Shown piece after piece: positions 45,837 through 54,429 of a stretch of DNA of 64,000 nucleotides (the first letter of the stretch is position 1; the number at the start of each line of letters is the position of its first letter). The notes beneath the pieces were generated by a model. That model was not told the origin of the DNA and searched no databases. It saw only the letters and a program-made list of their open reading frames with translations. Source of the DNA: Chitinispirillaceae bacterium (lineage in GTDB: Bacteria > Fibrobacterota > Chitinivibrionia > Chitinivibrionales > Chitinispirillaceae); contig JAFGDP010000042.1 in the NCBI GenBank assembly GCA_016932075.1, positions 24,570 to 88,569 of the forward strand, given 5' to 3'. The position numbers were made by a program, and so were the translations under genes.

Positions 45837-48422
45837 ATGAATTTTCTCAATGACCACTCAAAAACAAACGCTCTCGTCGGGAGTATCGTTTTCACGATCT
45901 CCCTTATTGTTTATTACCTCACCATGGCACCCTCGATCTGCCTGTGGGACTGCGGTGAAAATTTGGCAGCGTCGGCATGTCTGGGACTTCCCCATCCTCC
46001 CGGCACCCCGCTGCTCATCATGATCAACCGCGCCTGGCTCGTCATGACCTCTTTTTTCGGCGACATCGGCTACCGTTTCAACCTGATCGCCGTATTTTCA
46101 AGTGCTATTACCGTTCTGTTCATATACCTGATAACCGTGCGCAGCATGATCTTGCTTCTGGGAGATCCGGATACGCTCTGGAAACGCCTGACCCTGTACT
46201 GCAGCGGCTTCGTAGGCGCACTCTTCTGCGCGTTCGGCAAGACCTTCTGGTTCGCCGCACTCGAAAGCTCGCAGCAGTCGAACGTGACCAATATCACAGT
46301 CGTTGTCACCATCTGGCTCGCGCTGGTCTGGGCCCAGTCCAAAAACGAGCGCCGCGACCGCCTGCTCCTGCTGATAAGCTATATCATATTCATGGGGATC
46401 GGCATCCGTATGATCTCCTCGCTCGCCATGCCGGTGATCGTTGCCTTCGTCATGGTCGTGGACCCGGAGAAACGAAAAGACTGGCGCTTCTGGGGCGCGT
46501 CGCTTTCTCTGATGCTCGTCATGTACAACCTCTCGTGGTTCCTCGTGTTCGTGCCTCTTGTCGCCCTGCTGCTGTTCATTATGACCTACGCCGACCAGAA
46601 AAACCGCGTGCGATGGCAGTTCAGCTTCTGGCTGGTCCTGCTGGCGATCGTCGGTTTCTCAAGCCATATCTACCTCCCGGTGCGGTCTGCGCTCAATCCC
46701 ATCATTGATGAAGGCCACCCGATCGTCAAACCAAAGGGCCAATTTCCTTATGTCGATTTCTCGGCGGTCATGGAAGTCCTTGACCGGAAACAGTATGGAA
46801 ACGAAAGCATGGTCTCCCGCTCCTTATGGCGGCGCGGCGACCTCTTTCGCAAGCAGCTCGGAATTGACGGCCATATGGGATATGGCGGGTTCCACATGCT
46901 GCAGTTCTTTCATTTCGACACGCAAGACCAGGAAAAAAGCTTTATCGACGGGTCTGCGGCCGGCTACGGAAAGCTGCTCATCTACCTGCTTCCCACAATT
47001 TTCGTCCTGTATGGATTTTACCTTGTCTACAAAAGGAACAAACGACTGGCCACCCTGCTCGTCCTGATTACCGTGCTCACCACCCTGGGCATGGTGTGGT
47101 ACATGAATTTCGCCGACGGAACAAAGCCTGACAGCCGCATCGAATACGATCATTGGGTAAAAAACGGCAAACAGGGGCCCCTGCCTACCATTTACCGGGA
47201 AGTCCGGGTGCGCGACTACTTTTACAGCACCGGCTTCATGTTCTTCAGCATGTGGATAGGTCTGACCGCGGGACTTATCCTGTTCCAGATGTTCAGCAGC
47301 CGCAGCACACAAACGCGTACGCTTGCCGCCCCTTTGGTCCTTATCCTGTTTGCCCTTTCACCGGCGCTGCCCCTTACGCAGAACTATGCGCTTCGCGACC
47401 GCAGCGACAACTGGATGCCGTTTGAATACGCCTTCAACCTGCTGATGTCATGCGAAAAGGACGGTATCATTTTTACCAATGGCGATAATGATACGTTTCC
47501 GATCTGGGCCATCCAGGAGGCATACGGTGTGCGCAAAGACGTCCGTCTGGTAAACCTGAGCCTCGTCAATACCCTGTGGTTTATCAAACAGCTCAAGAAA
47601 ATCGAGCCAAAGGTGCCGATCTCCTATTCCGACGCGCAGATCGATAATCTGCAGCCGGAATACAATCCCTTTGAATCCTCAACCCTTATAAAACTGCCCA
47701 ATGCCGGCATCGAGGTGACCGTGCCCGGACGCGACAAGTACCAGGTCATGCGGGTGCAGGACAAAATGGTGCTCAACATCGTGGACGCGAACAAGTGGCG
47801 CAAGCCGGTCTATTTCGCCACCTCGGTTTCGCCAGATAACTTCATGGGGCTTGATCCGTATCTGCAGATGCAGGGCCTGGCCTACCGCCTGTTCCCGGAA
47901 CCGTTGCCCGACAAGGATCGGATCGATACCGACCGCATGGCAACGCTCATTGACAACACGTATAAATTCAGGGTCTTCCCAAAAAGGATAATTGACAAAG
48001 ACGAGCCGTACGAAGGCATCGCAGCCGACTATGCGGTGTGCTTTTTATGGTATGGTATGACCATGAATGAAAGGATTGACGAGCTGGACAAGGCAATCAA
48101 CGACACCGCGTCCAAGGACTCCACCCTTGCTGCAGAGCTGCGCGCCCAGCAAAAAGATTATTACGACAAGACCCTGGATAAACTGGACAAGTGCATTTCA
48201 TTGATTACGTGGAACATGCAGCCGATCATGCTGCGGCACCGTATCATCATGAAATACGGCACGCCTGCGCTTGCCGAGGAAAAACTGCTCCCCCTGTATG
48301 CTGCCGACCCGTCCAATACCCAGTTGCGCGACCTGCTGGCCCAGGCGCTTGAGGCCCAGGGGAAAAAGGAGGAGCTGCAAAAGCTCATGCAGGATGCTCC
48401 CCTGCCCCTGCCACGGGGATAA
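45837..48422 (+). CDS. DUF2723 integral membrane protein (protein O-mannosyltransferase-like)
   Basis: An 861-residue protein. About a dozen hydrophobic segments fill the first 540 residues, then a soluble C-terminal part of about 300 residues with TPR-like helices. The opening MAPSICLWDCGENLAASACLGLPHPPGTPL is the family hallmark (acidic residue after the first membrane segment, then HPPGTP), and SCEKDGIIFTNGDNDTFPIWAIQEAYGVRKDV matches the conserved luminal motif. Such GT-C-type proteins glycosylate exported proteins and are frequent in Bacteroidota and Fibrobacterota. The stop codon abuts a tRNA-derived direct repeat (48422). Confidence 0.9.
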   Translation: MNFLNDHSKTNALVGSIVFTISLIVYYLTMAPSICLWDCGENLAASACLGLPHPPGTPLLIMINRAWLVMTSFFGDIGYRFNLIAVFSSAITVLFIYLITVRSMILLLGDPDTLWKRLTLYCSGFVGALFCAFGKTFWFAALESSQQSNVTNITVVVTIWLALVWAQSKNERRDRLLLLISYIIFMGIGIRMISSLAMPVIVAFVMVVDPEKRKDWRFWGASLSLMLVMYNLSWFLVFVPLVALLLFIMTYADQKNRVRWQFSFWLVLLAIVGFSSHIYLPVRSALNPIIDEGHPIVKPKGQFPYVDFSAVMEVLDRKQYGNESMVSRSLWRRGDLFRKQLGIDGHMGYGGFHMLQFFHFDTQDQEKSFIDGSAAGYGKLLIYLLPTIFVLYGFYLVYKRNKRLATLLVLITVLTTLGMVWYMNFADGTKPDSRIEYDHWVKNGKQGPLPTIYREVRVRDYFYSTGFMFFSMWIGLTAGLILFQMFSSRSTQTRTLAAPLVLILFALSPALPLTQNYALRDRSDNWMPFEYAFNLLMSCEKDGIIFTNGDNDTFPIWAIQEAYGVRKDVRLVNLSLVNTLWFIKQLKKIEPKVPISYSDAQIDNLQPEYNPFESSTLIKLPNAGIEVTVPGRDKYQVMRVQDKMVLNIVDANKWRKPVYFATSVSPDNFMGLDPYLQMQGLAYRLFPEPLPDKDRIDTDRMATLIDNTYKFRVFPKRIIDKDEPYEGIAADYAVCFLWYGMTMNERIDELDKAINDTASKDSTLAAELRAQQKDYYDKTLDKLDKCISLITWNMQPIMLRHRIIMKYGTPALAEEKLLPLYAADPSNTQLRDLLAQALEAQGKKEELQKLMQDAPLPLPRG

Positions 48423-48464
48423 GCGGGGCTTGGATTTGAACCAAGGACCTTTGGGTTATGAGCC
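48422..48464 (-). repeat. 3' half of initiator tRNA, left copy of a 43-bp direct repeat
   Basis: This segment is identical over 43 bp to 51518-51560, which is the intact tRNA-fMet gene from its 3' end through the anticodon. Here the 5' half is missing, and the discriminator base and CCA are not present. It begins at the last base of the DUF2723 stop codon. Confidence 0.92.
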
Positions 48465-48606
48465 GTCTTGACAAATCGTATATAGCGAATATGTCCTAAA
48501 ATCGGCAGGCGGAAGCGCCATATTGTCACTGCCGTTCCTTAACCGCAAGGTATTGGCGCTACGCACCATATGCATAAACCGGTTTCGCCATAAACGCCAC
48601 AGGAAA

Positions 48607-48628
48607 AGTTACCAAAATAGTTACCAAT
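48607..48628. repeat. Left pair of AGTTACCAA repeats in the island
   Basis: AGTTACCAAA at 48607-48616 and AGTTACCAAT at 48619-48628 are direct repeats 12 bp apart. A third copy, AGTTACCAAA in the same orientation, is at 51440-51449 near the other end. Paired short repeats near element ends resemble integrase arm sites. This is inference. Confidence 0.45.
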
Positions 48629-49539
48629 TATTTTGGCGGCAGCCAGGAGGTGCTTTTATTGTCCCAGCTTCTATTTCTGCAGGTTTCATTAACTACCGGT
48701 TCCAAGAAGTGCCTGATAATTTTCATGACAATTGCAAAGTCATCGGAATACGTAAGCCTATTCCTGGCCAGAAAGCCTTTCCACAGGCTGGCAAGCCCGA
48801 TATTTGACGCAAACTCTGATGAAAAAACCGATTCGGCCCGACCGGTGCCTGTTCCTCGACGTGAGAATGTTTTTGCAAAAGCTTCTATAAGCTCATTCCC
48901 GTCGAAAGGCATAATCTCCGAAAGACAGGCAATGTCAAAGAAATCCTTCATTCGGCTCGTCGCAGTCTGTCGTTCAACTATTGCCTGGAATTTTTCCGCG
49001 ATCATTGTCACCATGGAATAGGCGAAAATGCTCGGTTTTGGATGGCCTAGAAGAGTCGGGAATTCGAATACCCGCGGTTCTTTTGTAACAACATCTCCGA
49101 AGGCGACATCTATTTGAAGAATAACCCGGGCTTTTGCCAGTAGCGCGGGAATGAAGACACGACTTCCGTTAAAATCAGTTCCTTCCTTGATCCGCTCAAT
49201 CCTCATTTGTGCAGGGTGATACTCAATACCATCCTGGCAAGCGATCTGCGATATTTCGGTAAATACTGTTTTAAGCTTCTCGGGATTATCGGTAAGTTTG
49301 ATTCCCAGAAAATCGATATCGACCGTTGGACGACGGACAGGAACTGAAAGTGAAAAGAAAAGCAACCCTCCTTTAAGGATAAAATTTGTTCTATAGGGTG
49401 ATATAGACAATCTGTACAGAAACCGCTCCTGGCAATACTGCCTGAGAACCGAGTCAAAACTCTTGTCTGTTTTTCTGGAAAGCTGGAGAAGCCGTTCCCG
49501 TACAGATGCACCGAAGTCTTTGATCTGTTTCTGTGTCAT
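48628..49539 (-). CDS. AbiEii/AbiGii-family nucleotidyltransferase toxin
   Basis: A 303-residue protein. FILKGGLLFFSL with RPTVDIDFLG is the nucleotidyltransferase motif (GG...DxD). ILQIDVAFGDVV supplies the third acid, and SMVTMIAEKFQAIVERQTATSRMKDFFDI is the conserved C-terminal block of AbiEii toxins. Family members transfer nucleotides to targets such as tRNA acceptor ends and act in abortive phage defence as type IV toxin-antitoxin systems. The antitoxin gene ends 2 bp before this start. The C-terminal codons and stop run into the AGTTACCAA repeat at the element end. Confidence 0.92.
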   Translation of the reverse strand: MTQKQIKDFGASVRERLLQLSRKTDKSFDSVLRQYCQERFLYRLSISPYRTNFILKGGLLFFSLSVPVRRPTVDIDFLGIKLTDNPEKLKTVFTEISQIACQDGIEYHPAQMRIERIKEGTDFNGSRVFIPALLAKARVILQIDVAFGDVVTKEPRVFEFPTLLGHPKPSIFAYSMVTMIAEKFQAIVERQTATSRMKDFFDIACLSEIMPFDGNELIEAFAKTFSRRGTGTGRAESVFSSEFASNIGLASLWKGFLARNRLTYSDDFAIVMKIIRHFLEPVVNETCRNRSWDNKSTSWLPPK

Positions 49540-49541
49540 TC

Positions 49542-50147
49542 TTACACCGTCATCACCCGGAGATACGGGGTCATTACAGTTTTTGTTTGACACCGCTGTG
49601 CATAGTCAATCAGCTTTGCGATGTCCGGTTTCCCTGTGGCGAAATATTTTCTGAGGGTTTCAAGAGCGAGATCTTCACCAACTTTGCTGCGATATCTGAA
49701 TGCATCACAAATACTTTTTTCAGGTTCATATATTCTAATTACACCATGTTTCCTTTTAATGGTGGAAATTCCCCATCCATAGAACCGGTCGTGAAAATAG
49801 AAAACCCTGAGCGGCGGGTGATCTATTTGCGGTGCCCGATGGTTATGCGGAAGCGCGACGAAAACTTCCTGGGGATTGAATGTGGTGAGGTTATAAAACG
49901 CGAGAGCTGATGCAAGGCAGATTACAGCTTTTGGATAGGCCCGGCAGATATCGACCATCTCCATGTATTCCTCAGAAGATGTGCTTATCGAAGCAAGACG
50001 GTATAGACCCGGCTTGATCTTTTCAAGAGTTTCGTCACTGACAAGTCGGGCGATATCTCGGGTATTGAACCGGGCGGCTTTCATTTCGCTCATCCTTGCA
50101 TACCCACCACGGGATTTCAGATAGGCAATAATCGGTTCTTTTTGCAT
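49542..50147 (-). CDS. AbiEi-family antitoxin
   Basis: A 201-residue protein. The N-terminal winged helix (IIAYLKSRGGYARMSEMKAARFNTRDIARLVSDETLEKIKPGLYRLA) is the DNA-binding antitoxin domain, followed by the antitoxin core with AYPKAVICLASALAFYNLTTFNP and YEPEKSICDAFRYRSKVGEDLALE. AbiEi binds its own promoter as a repressor and counters the toxin. The promoter has ideal spacing and ends 6 bp before the ATG, so the message may be leaderless. Confidence 0.9.
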   Translation of the reverse strand: MQKEPIIAYLKSRGGYARMSEMKAARFNTRDIARLVSDETLEKIKPGLYRLASISTSSEEYMEMVDICRAYPKAVICLASALAFYNLTTFNPQEVFVALPHNHRAPQIDHPPLRVFYFHDRFYGWGISTIKRKHGVIRIYEPEKSICDAFRYRSKVGEDLALETLRKYFATGKPDIAKLIDYAQRCQTKTVMTPYLRVMTV

Positions 50148-50153
50148 GCAGAT

Positions 50154-50182
50154 AATATATATATGCCTACGTTAAGAAGCAA
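50154..50182 (-). promoter_or_regulatory. Promoter of the abiE-type operon
   Basis: The minus strand reads TTGCTT, a 17-bp spacer, then TATATT, ending 6 bp before ATG 50147. The transcript would start at or next to the start codon. Direct or inverted operator repeats are not evident. Confidence 0.65.
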
Positions 50183-50240
50183 TAATGTCATTGGAAAGAT
50201 CGGCCTTCACGAAGCACTTACGCTATGGTAAAATCGCGTG

Positions 50241-51430
50241 CTATGGAAAAATTATATCCATAGAAAAAAGCTCCCCCTTCCCCCACTTTCCCTGTTTCAT
50301 TTTTCACAAATACACTCTGCCTCGATAGATGTATTTTCAGCCCTTTCCCTAAAAACAAAATCGGTTCTATAATAGAGGAGTTCTATGCCCCAATTGGCCG
50401 GTCTATTCTTCAGGCTTTTTTTCAGACTGTTCCTATCTCGAAAACGCCTTGTATTCAAAATCGCCATCCTTGAGAAGGAGAATGAAATCTTGAAGAGGCG
50501 GCTTGAAGGTAAACGGATAGTTACGAACCACCTTGATAGACTGTTTTTCGTGTTTCTGAATAAGATTATGGCGGTCAAAGATTACATCACCATTGTCCAG
50601 CCAGCCACAGTGCTTCGGTGGCAGAAAATGGTTATCCGGCGATTATGGACTTTTAAGCATCAACCGGGAATCAAAGGAAGAAGACCGGTGGAAAGAAACA
50701 TTCGAGATCTCATCCTAAGCATAAAGAACGAAAATCTTTTCTGGGGAGTGAAAAGAATCCAGGGAGAGTTGTTGAAACTGGGTATTGTCCTAGATTCCAA
50801 AACAATATGGAACATCATCCGCGAATTCAGGAAACGGGGTAAAATCAAGGCAGGAATATCCTGGAGGAAATTCCTTGAAATGCATAAGCAATCGTTTTAT
50901 GCAATGGATTTCTTTACCGTAGATACGGTTCTGAATAAGCGGTTTTATGTCTTGTTTTTCATATCCCACCAGACGAAACAGATCGTTCGGTTCGCGGTGA
51001 CGGAAAATCCTGCAAAAGAATTTGTTCGACAGCAGCTGATAGAATTATCAGAAGAGTTAAGCCGAACCATATTTCTATTGCATGACAATGCGGTTCAATT
51101 CAATTTGCGGTATGCCGACTATATGATAAAGGGAATAGCGACTTCAGTGCAAGCACCGAATATGAATGCAATCGCGGAAAGGTTTGTGGGATCGGTGAGA
51201 AGGGAGGCGCTTGATCACTATATCATTCTCAGCAGGAACCAGCTGAAAAGAATTCTGGCAGACTATATTCATTATTATAATTCCCTACGACCGCATCAGG
51301 GGCTCGGTCAGCAATCGCCGACCGGCTATTCTCCGGAAGATAAAGGTGAAATACTAAAAATTCCTATCTTATCAGGTCTTCATCATCATTATTACAGGAG
51401 GGCTGCATGACGGATATGTTTTTTCCATAG
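50241..51430 (+). mobile_element. Insertion sequence with 19-bp terminal inverted repeats
   Basis: The left end (50241-50259) and the right end (51412-51430, read in reverse) both begin CTATGGAAAAA and end ATATCC, differing at 2 of 19 positions. The 1190-bp element contains one rve-type transposase gene. I see no convincing target-site duplication. It sits inside the tRNA-fMet island, next to the abiE promoter. Confidence 0.72.
50385..51410 (+). CDS. DDE transposase with integrase (rve) core
   Basis: A 341-residue protein. A basic, leucine-rich N-terminus (about 1-45) and an HTH-like region (about 70-160) precede the catalytic core: FYAMDFFTVDT (D175), FLLHDNAVQF (D234) and NAIAERFVGSVRREALDHY (E265). 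These acids coordinate metal for DNA strand transfer. The ending YNSLRPHQGLGQQSPTGY is typical of IS3/IS481-like transposases. No separate orfA is present. ATG 50385 has GAGGAGTTCT, and a perfect TATAAT lies upstream with a weak -35. Confidence 0.88.
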   Translation: MPQLAGLFFRLFFRLFLSRKRLVFKIAILEKENEILKRRLEGKRIVTNHLDRLFFVFLNKIMAVKDYITIVQPATVLRWQKMVIRRLWTFKHQPGIKGRRPVERNIRDLILSIKNENLFWGVKRIQGELLKLGIVLDSKTIWNIIREFRKRGKIKAGISWRKFLEMHKQSFYAMDFFTVDTVLNKRFYVLFFISHQTKQIVRFAVTENPAKEFVRQQLIELSEELSRTIFLLHDNAVQFNLRYADYMIKGIATSVQAPNMNAIAERFVGSVRREALDHYIILSRNQLKRILADYIHYYNSLRPHQGLGQQSPTGYSPEDKGEILKIPILSGLHHHYYRRAA

Positions 51431-51471
51431 GACGGGACGAGTTACCAAATTTTTTCCGGCCCATAATCCCC

Positions 51472-51508
51472 AAAAAAAAATAGGCCGTAAATCATTGACT
51501 TACGGCCT
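51472..51508 (-). terminator. Intrinsic terminator after tRNA-fMet
   Basis: The minus strand has arms AGGCCGTAA and TTACGGCCT, then A and nine T. It lies 6 bp after the encoded CCA end, on the island side of the right repeat. Confidence 0.9.
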
Positions 51509-51513
51509 TCTAT

Positions 51514-51590
<77 letters not shown>

Positions 51591-51644
51591 ATATTTTAAT
51601 TTCGGGATTCTGGGACTTCTTCAAGTCCGATAGCTCGAGGCTTT

Positions 51645-51690
51645 GCCCAACGAGCTACTCCCGACGTAAAGTCGGGACTCCACCCCACGA
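51645..51690 (-). pseudogene. Degenerate 5' half of a second initiator tRNA gene
   Basis: The minus strand begins CGTGGGGTGGAG and ends GTAGCTCGTTGGGC, identical but for one base to the intact tRNA 5' half. The D-loop bases between are replaced by a perfect hairpin, TCCCGAC-TTTAC-GTCGGGA. No 3' half follows. It lies 55 bp upstream of the intact tRNA gene. Confidence 0.75.
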
Positions 51691-51758
51691 TGTACCGATT
51701 TTTATATCCTTTTAAAGATACTAGCTGGAATTGAAAAAATCAAGCACGCTGCGACATT

Positions 51759-52688
51759 TTATTCTGCCGGATCATATTTCGACGGAAACAAATCATGGGG
51801 GGATTTCGGAGCAATCCGCAGTGATTTAAAACGGTCCAGGATAACCTGGCCGGGGAGCGCGCGCCGTCGTTTGTGCACGTACCGGGCTTCGGTATAGTGC
51901 ACTTCGACATAGGAGGTATGCCGGGCCTTGGAAAACCAGGCAGCAAGAGCAGCCGCCTTTTCCACGATTTCAGGAGGTATGGATGTTTTTTTTTCCTTTC
52001 TGCGGATCAGGACATGTGATCCTGAATGAGCAGCCACATGCAGCCACAGGTCCCATGGCCGCGCGAACCGGGTGGTCAGCTCATCGTTCTGGAGGTCGTT
52101 TTTTCCGATATACACCTCCCAGCCGTCGATCGTATATCGCCGGTACGGAACCACCAGCCCCGCTACGGTGCGGTTCGATTCCAATGCTTTTTTTCCTGGA
52201 ACATGCTCGCCGAGATACTGCCTGATCCGGGTACACACCTCCTCCTGTTCGACCACCTGTCCGTTTTTCAGTGCACGATCGCACTCCTGCTGCAGCTCTT
52301 CTCCGAGTCTGATTTCCTCGCGTGTCCGGGCCACCTTGGATGCGCTTATCTCCGCTCCTCTTTGGGCTTTCCTGGCTTTTTTATAAAGGAGTTGCGCATT
52401 TTCCTTGAACCCGAATTTGGGATTAATGGCAATCCGTTCCTCGGCCTGTGTATGGATATTCTTCACCATCGTCTGTGCTCTGCCTCGTACTTCCTGCTGT
52501 GGGCTGGCCAGAAGAGAGTCGGCCATCTGGCGGTACCATACCGCTTTTTCGGATTCCCGCAGCTCAGCGAGCTGCTTGGTTTCCCTGTGCTTGTGCTTTT
52601 TGACCCTCTGCGCAAGAGTTTTTCGCAGTAATTGAAGGGTTTCAGAAGGCGAAGCCTGGCCGTATTCCATCATGTTCTTGACATCCAT
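51759..52688 (-). CDS. NFACT-R (DUF814) domain protein, RqcH-related
   Basis: A 309-residue protein. Coiled-coil-like, highly charged N-terminal half (about 15-150), then the NFACT-R domain: GWEVYIGKNDLQNDELTTRFARPWDLWLHVAAHSGSHVLIRR (about 200-240) and HTSYVEVHYTEARYVHKRRRALPGQV. Full-length RqcH/FbpA proteins carry an N-terminal NFACT-N domain and act in ribosome quality control; this one lacks it. Its size is typical of a stand-alone form rather than a clear truncation. No partner genes are adjacent. Confidence 0.82.
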   Translation of the reverse strand: MDVKNMMEYGQASPSETLQLLRKTLAQRVKKHKHRETKQLAELRESEKAVWYRQMADSLLASPQQEVRGRAQTMVKNIHTQAEERIAINPKFGFKENAQLLYKKARKAQRGAEISASKVARTREEIRLGEELQQECDRALKNGQVVEQEEVCTRIRQYLGEHVPGKKALESNRTVAGLVVPYRRYTIDGWEVYIGKNDLQNDELTTRFARPWDLWLHVAAHSGSHVLIRRKEKKTSIPPEIVEKAAALAAWFSKARHTSYVEVHYTEARYVHKRRRALPGQVILDRFKSLRIAPKSPHDLFPSKYDPAE

Positions 52689-52807
52689 TCAGTTTGATGG
52701 TACAATAAAATTGAAGGAATAAGCGCTTAAGTAACCGGAAGAAACCGGCACCGAAAAGGCAGATACCGGACGGTGAACAGCATGTTGTCTTGTTTGGAAG
52801 GAACGGT

Positions 52808-53224
52808 ATGATCACGACGCTTAACATCAAATGTCCGCATTGCGAACAGGTTTCACAGATCTTCCTCAGCACGAGCGTATGTGTCATTATTCTGAACTGT
52901 CCCTCATGCCTTTCGCCCATTATGTATTTCAAGCATAAAATATTTCTGCTTGACCCAAAACAGCTTAAAAAAATCAGCGGCGCCACCCGCAGCTCCATGA
53001 TTTTCAAAATGCTCGAGCAGATTGCTGATGCCGAGGCTACGGCCCCCTGCAGCGTGAAAAAATCTTCCCACCTGCACCAGAACGCCCATCAGGCGGCACA
53101 GAGCGCTCAAAAATCATCCCCAGCCCGGTACGAGGAAAGATATATCACCGGGGATGACTGTACCAATATCAGGATCGAACTCGAACTCTGCAACGACTCC
53201 CTCGAGTTCATCAACCGGATGTAA
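52808..53224 (+). CDS. Small zinc-ribbon-like hypothetical protein
   Basis: A 138-residue protein. Two Cys pairs, IKCPHC (near 9) and LNCPSC (near 32), would form a zinc ribbon. A poorly conserved, Ser/Ala/Gln-rich linker follows, then a short C-terminal helix ending DSLEFINRM. ATG 52808 has GGAAGGAACGGT upstream. Function unknown. Confidence 0.72.
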   Translation: MITTLNIKCPHCEQVSQIFLSTSVCVIILNCPSCLSPIMYFKHKIFLLDPKQLKKISGATRSSMIFKMLEQIADAEATAPCSVKKSSHLHQNAHQAAQSAQKSSPARYEERYITGDDCTNIRIELELCNDSLEFINRM

Positions 53225-53355
53225 TCTTCTTATCGTACCGTTTTTGCCAGTAGTGCCGCGCTAACAACGGGCGTGAGATGTTTTTTAACGCCCACCGACC
53301 GTAAGGGCCTAATTATTTTCTTCTTAATCCCCGAAGCTCAGGGATGGAGCACGCT

Positions 53356-54282
53356 ATGAAACTGCAATACGAGTCCTATCCGTTTACCCCGCTTCTTGGC
53401 TGGTCAATATCACGATATGAGGTCTTTGATAAGTGTAAAAGGCAATATTTTTACACCTATTATTCGAAATATGTCCCGGATGTCCCGCGATATAAAATGA
53501 CCCTTTTGCGCGATCTCACCTCAATGCCGCTTGAAATTGGAAACGTGGTGCACGATGTGATAGAAACGTTTCTTCGCAGGCTGCAGCAGAGCGACAATGA
53601 TATCGACGAAACCCGCTTTTTCGATTATGCAGGTAACACCACTACCGGTTACTTTGCAAAAAAAAGATTTATCGAAGAGTATTACGGACACGGCAGTGTC
53701 GATCCGGAAAAAGCCCGCGACAAAGTATTCGCCTGTCTGAAAAATTTCCTCGGCTCTCCCTGCTACACCTGGATCTTCATGAAGGCGATCAGGAGCAAGG
53801 AAAACTGGATGATCGAGCCGGAAGGGTATGGCGAGACCCGGCTCGAGGGAATGAAGGTGTACTGCAAAATGGATTTTCTGATGCCGGTAGATGAGGAAGT
53901 CCATATTCTTGACTGGAAAACAGGCGCCAGGGACGAGGCAAAACATATGACCCAGCTCAAAGGGTATGCCGCTGCCGCGGCCAGCAACTTCAACATCCCC
54001 TGGAACCGGATCTTTCCCAAAATCGTCTACCTCTACCCTGCCTATGGTGAACTCGAACTGCTGCTCGATTCCGGCAGCTATTCGGCCTTTATCGAAACGA
54101 TAAAAAACCAGACGCAGGAAATGCTGGAGTATTGCACCGACCGTGATGAAAATATCCCGCTGCCTATCGACCGCTTTCCGCTCCAGGCCTCTCCGGCGGT
54201 CTGCCGCCAATGCAGGTACCAGGAGCTCTGTTTTCCAGAAATACGAAACGACCGGCAAAAACAGAGCGATCGTCTCGAATGA
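53356..54282 (+). CDS. PD-(D/E)XK nuclease with 4Fe-4S-type Cys set (Cas4/AddB-like)
   Basis: A 308-residue protein. It begins WSISRYEVFDKCKRQYFYTYY, where the first Cys and the SxxxYxxCKRQYFY block are hallmarks of the RecB-like nuclease superfamily. KMDFLMPVDEEVHILDWKTG gives the acids and lysine of the catalytic core, and QLKGYA follows. CRQCRYQELCFPE at the end completes an iron-sulfur set of four Cys. Such proteins trim DNA ends in repair or CRISPR adaptation, but no helicase or cas gene is near. ATG 53356 has GGAG at 6 nt and is preferred over 53344. Confidence 0.85.
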   Translation: MKLQYESYPFTPLLGWSISRYEVFDKCKRQYFYTYYSKYVPDVPRYKMTLLRDLTSMPLEIGNVVHDVIETFLRRLQQSDNDIDETRFFDYAGNTTTGYFAKKRFIEEYYGHGSVDPEKARDKVFACLKNFLGSPCYTWIFMKAIRSKENWMIEPEGYGETRLEGMKVYCKMDFLMPVDEEVHILDWKTGARDEAKHMTQLKGYAAAAASNFNIPWNRIFPKIVYLYPAYGELELLLDSGSYSAFIETIKNQTQEMLEYCTDRDENIPLPIDRFPLQASPAVCRQCRYQELCFPEIRNDRQKQSDRLE

Positions 54283-54429
54283 AGCGCTACATACGATGGT
54301 GGATTCACCATGTCCGTTTACAGGAGTAAACAAAAAGGGCCGGTAAAAGGGAAGTTTTTGCACCCGGTGACGACTGGTCTATGTATATTTTACCGGACAG
54401 ATAGCGCTATTTTAAAAAGGAGTGTTTAT

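Noticed and set aside
53225..53340. Terminator near GGGCGT...ACGCCC at 53.27 kb
   Set aside because: The T-run lies in the loop and none follows the stem on either strand.
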